DNA of 64,000 nucleotides from Aristolochia californica (lineage: Eukaryota > Streptophyta > Magnoliopsida > Piperales > Aristolochiaceae), in contig JARWKL010000015.1 in the NCBI GenBank assembly GCA_029961685.1, positions 17,296,801 through 17,360,800 of the forward strand. The letters are read 5' to 3'. The notes beneath the pieces were generated by a model. That model was not told the DNA's origin and did not search any database. It was given only the letters and a program-made list of their open reading frames with translations. Below are positions 53,706-64,000 of this stretch, piece by piece (position 1 is the stretch's first letter; every line of letters starts with the position of its first letter). A program made the position numbers and the translations under genes.

Positions 53706-55288
53706 ATTTGCATCATCAATATGTTTTTGGCATGCTTATCCACTCCATTTAAAACATGTTATGATCGATTAGAAATCTCTTTCTTATAAAATTCCAGCAA
53801 GCTATTAGGGCTTGTACTAGTGGAATTTTCCAAAAATGGATAACAAAACTTTGATGTTCATTTTTAGTGCATGAAATAATTTTCTTCACTAACATTTATT
53901 ATAGTTTTTAATTTTTTACATACATAAACTCTAAAATTTTAATTTTATTGTTATCTATTTACCTTATCTTTTTATTAACGAGAAAAATGGGCGAGTGAAA
54001 ACACAAGTTTGGATTTGAAATAAAATTGAACATCCAGAATGGAAATGCACAAATGCTGAGAGAGAATTCAAAAAGTATCTGTGATTTTTAAGGATTGTTA
54101 ACTCTTTTAGTTTTTTTATATATTGGGTTTTGTAATCATCGGAAGAGGTGGGCGAGGCATTTTTAACTGAATGTTGACTCCCAAACCATAAGTCATTCCT
54201 AACATAAATTAAAGCCACTACACATCATTAATCGATCAAAACAGTTACGATGATCTATGATTGTTAGGTCTGTTTTTTGTAAAATAGGAAAAAAGTGGGT
54301 TTTTGGCTCTAGATCCCACCGCACGTTAACTTGAGAATTTAATTTTTTATAATCCTTGAATTTTTTTGGTCATTAGGTCATTTGCATCTTCAATAAGTTT
54401 CAAGCACGCATATTTGCAACATTTAAAACATGTTAGGATCAATTAGAGCCCGAACCTGCCTATGTTCGAGCCCAGCTTGATTTAAATATTTTGAGCCGAG
54501 CTTCGAGCCGAGCCTCATCTCGAGCCTAAAATTGTTATCGAGCTCGAGCCCACAGAGTTCGACCCGAGCTTCGAGCCGAATTCGAGTCGAAACATATATT
54601 TAAAACTTTTGAAAAAATATATATAAAATAAAATATATATATAAAATTTTGCATACATTTTACATAAAATTAGGTATGACCTCTACATAAAATTGGGCAT
54701 AACCTATATATATAATACATGTATAAGATTTGGCATAACCTCTACTTAAAATTAAGCATAATCTATATATATAATACCTGTATAAAATTCGACATGACCT
54801 CTATTTAAAATTGGGCATAATCAACATACATAATACCTGCATAAATACTCCATAAAATTGTTTATACACTCCATAAAATAGTCTAAACACTCAATACACT
54901 GAATAATATTATAAACAAATTCCATACAATAATCAAACATAACAAAATTAAATGAAATATCACTATCAATTTACAATCACCCAAATAAAAACTATAAATC
55001 CATTATAAATTACAAACTATAGTTATTTCTCTTCATGCTAGAAAATAATATACGTCCTTGCTTGAGCAAAATCTCCACCTATGACAAAAAAAATATAGTT
55101 ATTGTTAGATAAAAAAAATACTCTTCCACTACTAGTTACGTAATGTCGTTAAAAATATTAAAATTACCATGATGAGAAAAAAATGAAAAATCATGTAGCT
55201 GGTAGCATTGTGTCTGTACTCTTCTTCTCAGGCTGTAATCATAAAAAAAAATTTAATAAATAACACTAAAAAATATCGTAATAAATAA

Positions 55289-55604
55289 TTAATCAAAGAA
55301 ATTCACCTTTTGATTTTTCTTTATACCATGAAGAGTCCGAACCCAATCACTGCCACAAATCAAAGTTTGCAATGTATTTGGTACCAAGGAAGAACGATAC
55401 GAGTCTATAACTCTACCACCAGCACTAAATAATGACTCTGAAGCTATTGTGGATATGAGAATTATAAGGGGGGTTAGTCAATAAACTTAAAATTTGAAGT
55501 TCATCTTCATCTCCTGCTTCAAATTCATTTAATTCCTCTACATGAAATTCAATTTCAAACTTGGTGTTAGTGTGGACGAGTTCATATAAATTGGAAAACA
55601 GTTT
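55289..55604 (-). pseudogene. hAT transposase C-terminal dimerisation domain remnant, copy 2
   Basis: Codons from 55462 down to 55289 form a 57-residue open stretch with STIASESLFSAGGRVIDSYR, then 'LICGSDWVRTLHGIKK', ending at a TAA. The Trp after Gly-Ser-Asp is intact here, whereas copy 1 has a stop. The sequence 'AAAAG|GTGAAT' after the Lys-rich end could be a splice donor, so the natural C-terminus may lie in a further exon. This is inference. The N-terminal neighbour ('NLYELVHTNTKFEIEF', acidic stretch) is in another frame at about 55463-55600. It is a fragment lacking the DNA-binding and catalytic parts. Confidence 0.8.
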
Positions 55605-56039
55605 CCAGTGTTAGTGCCCCAAAGTAAGAAAAATATAAAAAACAAGAAAATGAGAAACTTATAAGAGTATACTTAATTCAAACATAATATTTAAACCCCA
55701 AATTAGGTAAAACAAACATGATTACAACACAAATAAGTAATTTAAAGTATAATTAAAATATATTTATATATTAATTAATTAAATTAGATATTATATTATT
55801 TAATGATTGCAGTTTATTATACATGAATACAATAATTATGTGAGCCAATTAACTGTGTACATGATTAATAATAAAAAATAAAAATTAAACAGGAAAATTT
55901 GATCAAATGCTAACTTTAATACACTATATTTTTACGTATTATTGCATCGTCAAGAGGAAAAACAGGCAAAGAATCGGATTTGCAAGCTTTTTTTTTTTTA
56001 TAAAAACCACATGTGCGAAACTCGCATGTGTGAACTGCA

Positions 56040-56440
56040 CGTGGGAGTTCGCACGTTGTACGGGACGGAGCGTCGAGGGGGGAAAATAATCTCCCCCCCT
56101 CAACTTAGGTATCCGAACTTTAGGTATCCGGGGGTTCTGTGCCGTTCCGACGACAGCGGTGGCCGGCTGATTTGACAGCGGTAGCAGGCGGTGGTAGGGG
56201 GGTGACAATGACGAGAGAGGGTCTAGAGCAGCTGCTCTAGTTTGGGTACGACGAGGCGAGGGCGACGCTACGGAAGTCGATGGTGACGACGATGAGAGGC
56301 AGAGAAGGCGATGAGCAGAGGGAAGGATTAGGTGCGGTGGCGACGGAAGGGGCACCTGCGGCTAGAGGGAGACGACAGATGGAGGCCGAGAGAGGGAGAT
56401 GGGAGAAGGGAGATGGAGAACCTGGCTCTGCTCGAGCTTG
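56040..56440. other. GC-rich, CpG-rich segment inside hAT copy 2
   Basis: This is the counterpart of 41380-41800. The 138-codon minus frame (55939-56355) covers part of the same sequence as the 161-codon frame of copy 1, but its boundaries and frame continuity differ. That argues against maintained coding function. It contains a perfect 18-bp palindrome at 56223-56240. Confidence 0.5.
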
Positions 56441-56554
56441 GCTCGTTAACCTAAACGAGCCCATTTCTGAGTTTGAGTTCGGCTCGAGCTCGATATATAA
56501 CGAGTCGAACCAAGCCGGAACCGAGCCGAACACGAGCCGCTCATGAGCCAGCTC

Positions 56555-56573
56555 GGTTCGAAACCACCCCTAG
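56555..56573 (-). repeat. Right terminal repeat end of hAT copy 2
   Basis: The end CCACCCCTAG followed by 'tttcagcc' is the same as in copy 1 and lies at the same satellite phase. Confidence 0.55.
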
Positions 56574-57291
56574 TTTCAGCCATGCATATCCACCACATTT
56601 AAAACATGTTATGTTCAATTAGAAATCTCTTTCTTATAAAATTCCACCAAACAATTAGGGGTTGTACAAGTGGAATTTCCCAAACTTGGGTAAAAAAACT
56701 TTGGTGTTCACCTTTAGTGCGTGAAATAATTTTCTTCACTTGCATTTATTAGATTTTTCAATTTTTTGCATACGTAAACTCTAAAATTTTCATTTTTTTG
56801 TGATCTATTTGCCTTATCTTTTGTTTTATGAGAAAAATGGGAGAGTGAAAACTCAAGTTTGGATTTGAAAAAAAATTGAACATCCAAAATGGAAATGCAC
56901 AAATGATGAGAGAGATAATTCCTAAAAGAATCTATGATTTAGAAATGATTTAGATAAGGATAGTAAACTCTTTTAGTGTTTTATATGTTGGGTTTTGCAA
57001 TCGTCAGAAGAGAGGGGCGAGGCATTTTTAATTGAGTGTTGACTCCCAAACCATAAGTCATTTGTAACAAAATTATTGCCGTTACACATTATTAATCGTT
57101 CAAAATATTTACGATGATCTATGATTGTTAGGTCCGCTTTTTGTAAAACAGGCAAAAAGTGGGTTGTTTGGCTCTGGTAAATATCCACCGCACGTTAACT
57201 TGAGATAATTCCAAAAAGTATCTCTGATTTTTAAGGATTGTAAACTATTTTTGTTTTTTATATATTGGGTTTTGCAATCATCAGAAGAGAC

Positions 57292-57293
<2 letters not shown>

Positions 57294-57324
<31 letters not shown>
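57294..57324 (+). repeat. Poly-G tract, 31 bases
   Basis: Uninterrupted G run. The paralogous site near 42624-42635 has about 12 G, so the two copies of this block differ in length here. Confidence 0.9.
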
Positions 57325-57325
<1 letters not shown>

Positions 57326-60300
57326 AGGCGGCATTTTTAACCGAGTGTTGACTCCCAAACCATAAGTCATATCTAACAAAAATTATAGCTGTTACAGATT
57401 ATTAATCGTTCAAAACATTTATGATGATCTATGATTGTTAGGTCCATTTTTTCTAAAATAGGCAAAAAGTGGGTTGTTTGGCTCTAGTAAATATCCCACC
57501 ACACGTTAACTTGAGAATTTCATTTTTTCTACTCCTTGAAATTTTTACATCATTCGGTCATTTGCATCTTCAACATGTTTCTAGCATGCATATCCACCGC
57601 ATTTAAAACATGTTAGGATCAATGAGAAATCTCTTTCTCATAAAATTCCACCAAGCTATTTAGGGGTTGTACTAGTGGAATTTCCCGAACATGGATAACA
57701 ACAAAACATTGGTGTTCATTTTTCGTGCGTGAAAAAAAAATTTTAACTTACATTTATTATAGTTTTCAATTTTTCACATACATAAACACTAAAATTTTCA
57801 TTTTGTTATGATTTATTTGCTTTATCTTTTTATTTTCGAGAAAAATGAGAGAGAGAAAACTCATGTTTGGATTTGAAAAAAAATTGAACATCCAAATGGA
57901 AGTGCACAAATGCTGAGAGAGATAATTCCAAAAACAATCTGTGATTTTTAAGAATTTTAACTCTTTTAGTTTTTTATATATTGGGTTTTGCAATCATCAA
58001 AAGAGGGGTCGGTGAGGCATTTTTAACTGAGTGTTGACTCCCAAATAATAAGTCATTTCTAACTAAAATTATAGCTATTACACATCATTAATCGATCAAA
58101 AAATTTATGATGATCTATGATTGTTAGGTCTGCTTTTTGTAAAATTTGCAAAAAGTGGTTGTTTGGCTCTAGTAAATTTCCCTCCGCACGATGACTTGAG
58201 AATTTAATTTTTTCTACTCCGTGAAACTTTTGGATCATTAGATTATTTGCATCATCAACATGTTTCAGGCATGCATATCCACCACATTTAAAACATGTTA
58301 GGATCAATTAGAAATATTTTTCTTATAAAATTTCACCAAGCTATTAGGGTTTGTACTAGTGGAATTTCCCAAAAGTAGATAACAAAACTTTGGTGTTCAT
58401 TTTTTGTGCCCGAAATAAATTTCTTCACATACATTTATTATTGTTTTCAATTTTTTGGGCACATAACCTCTAAAATTTTCATTTTTGTTGTGATTTATTT
58501 GCCTTATCTTTTTGTTTACGAGAAAAATGGGAGCGTGAAAAATCGAGTTTGGATTTGAAAAAAAATTGCACTTCTAAAATGGAAATGCACAAATGCTGAG
58601 AGTGATAATTCCAAAAAGAATCTGTGATTTTTAAGGATTGTAAACTCTTTTAGTTTTTTATATATTGGGTTTCACAATCATCGAAAGAGGGGGGCGAGGC
58701 ATTTATAACTGAGTGATGAATCCGAAACTAGAAGTCATTTCTAACAAAAATTATAGCCGTTACACATCATTAATCGATCAAAAAATTTACGATCATCTAT
58801 GATTGTTAAGTCCACTTTTTTTAAAATAGGCAAAAATTGGGTTGTTTGGCTCTGGTAAATATCCCACCGCACGTTAACTTGAGAATTTAATTTTTTCAAC
58901 TCCTTGAAATATTTTGATCATAAGCTCATTTGCATCTTCAACATGTTTCAGGCATGCATATCCACCACATTTAAAACATGTTAAGATCAATTGGAAATCT
59001 GTGATAAGGATAGTAAACTCTTTTAGTCTTTTATATATTGGGTTTCACAATCATTGGAAGGGGGGGGGGGGTGGGGGCAAGGCATTTTTAATTGAGTGTC
59101 GACTCCCTAACCATAATTCATTTCTATAAAAAATTATAGCAGTTACATATCATTAATCGATCAAAATATTTACGACGATCTATGATTGTTAGGTCAACTT
59201 TTTGTAAAATAGGCAAAAATTGGGTTGTTTAGCTCCAGTAAATATCCTACCACACGTTAACTTGAAAATTTTATTTTTTCTACTCCTTGAAATTTTTTTA
59301 TCATTAGCTCATTTGCATCTTCAACATGTTTCAGGCATGCATTTCCACCACATTTAAAACATGTTAGGATCAATTAGAAATCTCTTTCTTATAAAATTCC
59401 ACCAAGCAATTAGGGGTTGTACAAGTGGAATTTCCCAAACATGGATAAAAAAAACTTTGGTGGTCATCTTTAGTCCGTAAAATAATTTTCTTCACTTGCA
59501 TTTATTAGAGTTTTCAATTTTTTGCTTACATAAACTCTAAAATTTTCATTTTGTTGTGATCTATTTGCTTTATCTTTTGTTTTACAAGAAAATGGAAGAG
59601 TGAAAACTCAAGTTTGGATTTGAAAAAAAACTTGAACATCAAATATGGAAATGCACAAATGATGAGAGATATAATTCCAAAAAGAATCTTTGATTTTTAA
59701 GGATTGTAAACTCTTTTAGTCATTTCTAACAAAAATTATAGCCGTTACACATCATTAATCGATCAACACATTTCCAATGATCTATGATTGTTAGGTCCAC
59801 GCTTTGTAAAATAGGCAAAAACTGGGTTGTTTGGCTCAGGTAAATATTCAACCGCACGTTAACTTGAGAATTTAATTTTTTCTAGACTTTGAAATTTTTG
59901 GATCATTAGGTCATTTGCATCTTCAACAAGTTTCAGGCATGCATATCCACCACATTTAAAACATGTTAGGATCAATAAGAAATCTCTTTCTTAAAAAATT
60001 CCACCAAGCTATTAGGGGTTGTACTAGTGGAATTTCCCATACATGGATAACAAAACTTTGGTGTTCATTTTTAGTGGGTGAAATAATTTTCTGCACTTCA
60101 TTTTTTATAGTTTTCAATTTTTTGCATACATAAACTCTAAAATTTTCATTTTTTTGTGATCTATTTTGCTTTATCTTTTTGTTTACGAGGAAAATGGGAC
60201 TGTGAAAACTCAAGTTTGAATTTGAAAAAAAATTGAACATCCAAATTGGAAGTGCACAAATGCTGAGAGAGATAATTGCAAAAAGAATCTGTGATTTTTT

Positions 60301-63008
60301 GACTCCCTAACAATAAGTCATTTCTAACAAAAATTATAGCCGTTAAACATCATTAATCAATCAAAACATTTACGATGATCTATGATTGTTAGGTCCTTTT
60401 TTTGTAAAATAAGGCAAAAATAGGATTGTTAGGGACTGGTAAATATCCCACCCCACGTTAACTTGAGAATTTTTTTTCTACTCTTTGAAATTTTTTATCA
60501 TTAGGTCTTTTGCATCTTCAACATGTTTCAGGCATGCATATCCACCACATTTAAAATATGTTAGGATTCAATTAGAAATCTCTCTCTTATAAAATTCCAC
60601 CAAGCTATTAGGGTTTGTGCTAGAGGAATTTCCCTAACATGCATAACAAAACTTTCGTGTTCTTTTTTACTGCGTGAAATAATTTTCTTCACTTACATTT
60701 ATTATTTTTTTCAATTTTTTGCATACATAAACTCTAAAATTTTCATTTTGTAGTGATCTATTTGCCTTAACTTTTTGTTTACGAGAAAAATGGAAGAGTG
60801 AAAACTCAAGTTTGGATTTGAAAAAAAATTGAACATCCAAAATGGAAATGTAAAAATGATGAGAGAGATAATTCCAAAAAATATCTGTAATTTTTGAGGA
60901 TTGTAAACTCTTTTAGTTTTTTATATATTGGGTTTTGCAATCATCGGAAGAGTGGAGGGGGGGGAGGAGGCATTTTTTACTGAGTGTTGACTCCCAAACC
61001 ATAAGTCATTTCTAACAAAAATTATATCCGTTTGACATCATTAATTGATCAAAAAAATTTCGATGATCTATGACTGTGAGGTGTTCACTTTGTAAAATTG
61101 GCATAAAAATAGGGTGGAATGGCTCTGGGAAATATCCCTCCACACGTTAACTAGAGAATTTAATTTTTTCTACTCTTTGAAATTTTTGGATCATTAGGTC
61201 ATTTGCATCTTCAACATGTTTCAGGCATGCATATCCACCACATTTAAAAATTCTTAGGATTCAATTATAAATCTCTTTCTTATAAAATTCCACCAAGCTA
61301 TTAGTGGTTGTACTAGTGGAATTTACCTAACATGGATAACAAAACTTTGGTGTTCATTTTTAGTGCGTGAAATAATTTTCTTCACTTACATTTATTTTAG
61401 TTTTCAATTTTTTGCATTCATAAACTCTAAATTTTTTTTTTTTTTTTTGTGATCTATTTGCTTTATGTTTTTGTTTACGAGGAAAATGGGACTGTGAAAA
61501 CTCAAGTTTGGATTTGAAAAAAAATTTATCACCCAAAATGGAAATGCACATATGCTGAGAGAGTTAATTCCAAAAAGAATCTATGATTTTTAAGGATTGT
61601 AAACTCTTTTAGTTTTGTATATATTGTGTTTTGCATTCATCGAAAAAGGAGGGGAGGGAGAGGCATTTTTCATTGAGTGTTGACTCCCAAACCATAAGTC
61701 ATTTCTAACAAAAATTATAGCCGTTAGACATCATTAATCGACCAAAACGTTTACGATGATCTATGATTATGAGGTCCTCTCTTTGTGAAATTGGCAAAAA
61801 AAAAAAGGGTTGAATGGCTCTGGGAAATATCCCACCACACGTTAACTAGAGAATTTAATTTTTTCTGCTCTTTGAAATTTTTGGATTATTAGGTCATTTG
61901 CATCTTCAACATGTTTCAGGCATGCATATCCACCACATTCAAAAATTCTTAAGATTCAATTAGAAATCTCTTTCTTATAAAATTCCACCAAGCTATTAGT
62001 GGTTGTATTAGTGGAATTTCCCAAACATGGATAACCAAACTTTGGTGTTAATTTTTATTGCGTGAAATAATTTTCTTCACCAATATTTGTTAACGTTTTC
62101 AATTTTTTGCGTACATAAATTCTAAATTTTTCATTTTGTTGAGATCTATTTGCCTTATATTTTTATTTACGAGAAAAATGGGAGAGTGATAACTCAAGTT
62201 TGGATTTGAAAAAGAATTGAACATCCAAAATGGAAATGCACATATGCTGAGAGAGATAATTCCAAAAAGTATCTATGAGTGTTAAGGATTGTAAACTCTT
62301 TTAGTTTTTTATATTGGGTTTTGGGGGGGAGGGGGGAGGGGGGAGGGTGTGGAGGCAATTTTTCACTAAGTGTTGACTCCCTAACAATAAGCCATTTCTA
62401 ACAAAAATTATAGCTATTAAACATCATTAATCAATCAAAATGTTCACGATGATCTATGATTGTTAGGTCCGCTTTTTGTAAAATAGGCAAAATATAGGGT
62501 TGTTAGGGACTGGTAAATATCCCACCCCACGTTAACTTGAGAATTAATTTTTTTCTACTCCTTGAAATTTTTTATCATTAGGTCATTTGTATCTTCAACA
62601 TGTTTCAGGCATGCATATCCACCACATTTAAAACATGTTAGGATTCAATTAGAAATATCTCTCTTATAAAATTCCACCAAGCTATTAGGGGTTGTACTAG
62701 AGGAATTTCCCTAACTTGGATAACAAAACTTTGGTGTTCATTTTTAGTGCGTGAAATAATTTTCTTCACTTACATTTATTATTATTTTCAATTTTTTGCA
62801 TACATAAACTCTAAAATTTTCATTTTTTTTTTACGAGAAAAATGGAAGAGTGAAAACTCAAGTTTGGATTTGAAAAATACTTGAACATCCAAAATGGAAA
62901 TGCAAAAATGCTGAGAGAGATAATTCCAAAAAGTATCTGTAATTTTTAAGGATTGTAAACTGTTTTAGTTTTTTATATATTGGGTTTTGCAATCATCGGA
63001 AGAGTGGA

Positions 63009-63027
63009 GGGGGGGGGGGGGGGGGGG
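63009..63027 (+). repeat. Poly-G tract, 19 bases
   Basis: Uninterrupted G run after 'gaagagtgga', followed by 'tgttagaagcattttt'. Confidence 0.9.
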
Positions 63028-64000
63028 TGTTAGAAGCATTTTTAACTGAGTGTTGACTCCCAAACCATAGGTCATTTCTAAAAAAAATTATAGCCGTTAG
63101 ACATCATTAATCGATCAAAACATTTATGATGATCTGTGACTGTGTGGTCTTCTCTTTGTAAAATTGGCAAAAAAATTGGGTTGAATGGCTCTGCGAAATA
63201 TCCCACCACACGTTAACTAGAGAATTTAATTTTTTTTACTCTTTGAAATTTTTGGAACATTTGGCCATTTGCATATTCAACATGTTTCAAGCATGCATAT
63301 CCACCACATTTAAAACTTCTTAGGATTCAATTAGAAATCCCTTTCTTAGAAAATTCCACCAAGCTATTAGTGGTTGTACTAGTGGAATTTCTTAAACATG
63401 GATAACAAAACTTTGGTGTTCATTTTTAGTGCGTGAAATAATTTTCTTCACCAGCATTTGTTATTGTTTTCTATTTTTTGCGTACATAAATTCTAAATTT
63501 TTCATTTTGTTGTGATCTATTTGCCTTATCTTTTTATTTACGAGAAAAATGGAAGAGTGAAAACTCAAGTTTGGATTTGAAAAAGAATAGAACATCCAAA
63601 ATGGAAATGAACATATGCTGAAAGAGATAATTCCAAAAATAACTATGATTTTTAAGGATTGTAAACTCTTTTAGTTTTTTATATATTGGGTTTTGTAATC
63701 ATCGGAAGAGGAGGGAGCGAAGGGGTGCTGGACAATTTTAAATGAGTGTTGAATCCCAAACCATAAGTCATTTGTAACAAAAATTATAGACTACACATCA
63801 TTAATCGATCAAAACATTTATGATGATCTATGATTGTTAGGTCCGCATTTTTTAAAATTGGCAAAATATAGGGTTGTATGGCTCTGGGAAATATCCCACC
63901 GCAGGTTAACTAGAAAATTTAATTTTTTCTACTATTTGAAATTTTTGGATCATTTGGTCATTTGCATCTTCTACATGTTTCAGGAATGGATATCCACCAC

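Larger units (their letters stand above)
41908..54447 (+). repeat. Satellite array, segment C (about 19 monomers)
   Basis: The satellite continues between the two hAT copies. Anchors are at 41940, 42899, 43585, 44634, 45235, 46716, 48136, 48840, 49522, 50213, 50763, 52122, 53074, 53756 and 54430, with more diverged ones near 44273, 45927, 47400 and 51440. Several monomers are truncated. Near 42548 the middle of a monomer is missing ('gttaacttgag' joins 'ataattcc'). Near 44286 the 3' half is partly lost, and near 44990 the G-tract region is lost. Near 50648 about 115 bp is missing relative to the paralogous monomer at 36783. The segment contains a two-monomer higher-order repeat and a 952-bp out-of-phase duplication. 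No gene is visible. Confidence 0.94.
54448..56573 (-). mobile_element. hAT-type DNA transposon remnant, copy 2
   Basis: This 2126-bp insertion is collinear with copy 1 over its whole length and has the same left junction ('aattaga' then 'gcccgaac') and the same right junction ('cccctag' then 'tttcagcc'). Identical junctions in the same monomer phase mean it was copied together with the satellite, not inserted independently. Small differences include short indels in the AT-rich middle and base substitutions. It retains the transposase C-terminal remnant with one more intact codon stretch than copy 1. Confidence 0.75.
49135..60290 (+). repeat. Higher-order block, copy 2 (satellite monomers plus hAT)
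   Basis: This is the paralogue of 35320-45545, with the same monomer order and the same private deletions. It differs by a deletion of about 115 bp near 50648, a 952-bp tandem duplication (51.8-53.7 kb), a 31-base G tract at 57294-57324 where copy 1 has about 12, and scattered substitutions. These changes postdate the block duplication. Confidence 0.8.
56574..64000 (+). repeat. Satellite array, segment D (about 12 monomers, runs off the window)
   Basis: The satellite resumes after the second hAT copy. Anchors lie at 56606, 57610, 58295, 58978, 59361, 59963, 60558 and 62635, with diverged anchors near 61250, 61946 and 63316. Spacing drops to about 380-600 bp at 58978-60558 because of deletions near 57208, 59000, 59720 and 60297. 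The first three are shared with segment C. The last 3 kb contains a diverged monomer subtype recognised by 'gttaactagag', 'gcgtacataaattc' and 'gggttgaatggc'. The repeat reaches the last base, so the array extends beyond the window. Confidence 0.94.

Noticed and set aside
54448..56573. An independent second hAT insertion
   Set aside because: Left and right junctions are identical to copy 1 at the same monomer phase, and the surrounding monomers share private variants, so it was duplicated with the array.
290..63000. Roughly 50 short open frames (60-100 codons) across the satellite as candidate small genes
   Set aside because: They fall at the same monomer positions, overlap on opposite strands, are AT-driven in composition (Phe, Ile, Lys, Asn rich), and are broken in many sister monomers. 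This is what a non-coding tandem repeat with few stops at certain phases would give.
1..64000. CRISPR-like or phage/bacterial repeat array
   Set aside because: Monomers are ~680 bp with no short repeat/spacer alternation. The embedded elements are plant LTR and hAT transposons.

Overview
This window looks like plant nuclear heterochromatin. I find no intact host gene, tRNA, rRNA or CRISPR array. Two things support a plant: an Athila-like Ty3/Gypsy LTR retrotransposon with a primer site matching plant tRNA-Asp, and a hAT-type DNA transposon remnant. I cannot name the species. About 55 of the 64 kb is one AT-rich tandem satellite whose monomer is usually 650-690 bp. I count roughly 85 complete or partial monomers, all head-to-tail in one orientation. 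The many 60-100 codon reading frames on both strands are the same stretches of the monomer read repeatedly and are not genes.

Layout. 1-4026: satellite. 4027-9455: an LTR retrotransposon on the minus strand, inserted inside one monomer with a 5-bp target duplication (TTGAC/TTGAA). It has two 1361-bp LTRs, a tRNA-Asp primer binding site and a polypurine tract, but its interior is only about 2.7 kb. All that remains of gag-pol is the frameshifted C-terminal end of integrase. 9456-39750: satellite. 39751-41907: a decayed hAT element with a C-terminal dimerisation-domain remnant on the minus strand. 41908-54447: satellite. 54448-56573: a second copy of the same hAT element with the same junctions. 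56574-64000: satellite running off the end.

Larger-scale structure. The two hAT copies are not independent insertions. They lie inside two long paralogous blocks (about 35.3-45.5 kb and 49.1-60.3 kb) that share private deletions and variants at an offset of about 13.8-14.7 kb, so the array was amplified in blocks of 10 kb or more after the hAT insertion. Smaller higher-order repeats are also present: a four-monomer block (26.6-29.1 and 29.35-31.8 kb), a two-monomer block (45.65-48.5 kb), an out-of-phase 952-bp duplication (51.8-53.7 kb) and a 33-bp minisatellite expanded inside one monomer (46.46-46.59 kb).

The most unusual feature is a G tract at one fixed position in the monomer. It ranges from about 4 to 44 consecutive G, always on the same strand, and deletions and array joints occur near it. 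With two conserved inverted repeats in the monomer, this makes the satellite itself the best candidate for something undescribed. Whether it is centromeric, subtelomeric or interstitial cannot be decided from the sequence alone.
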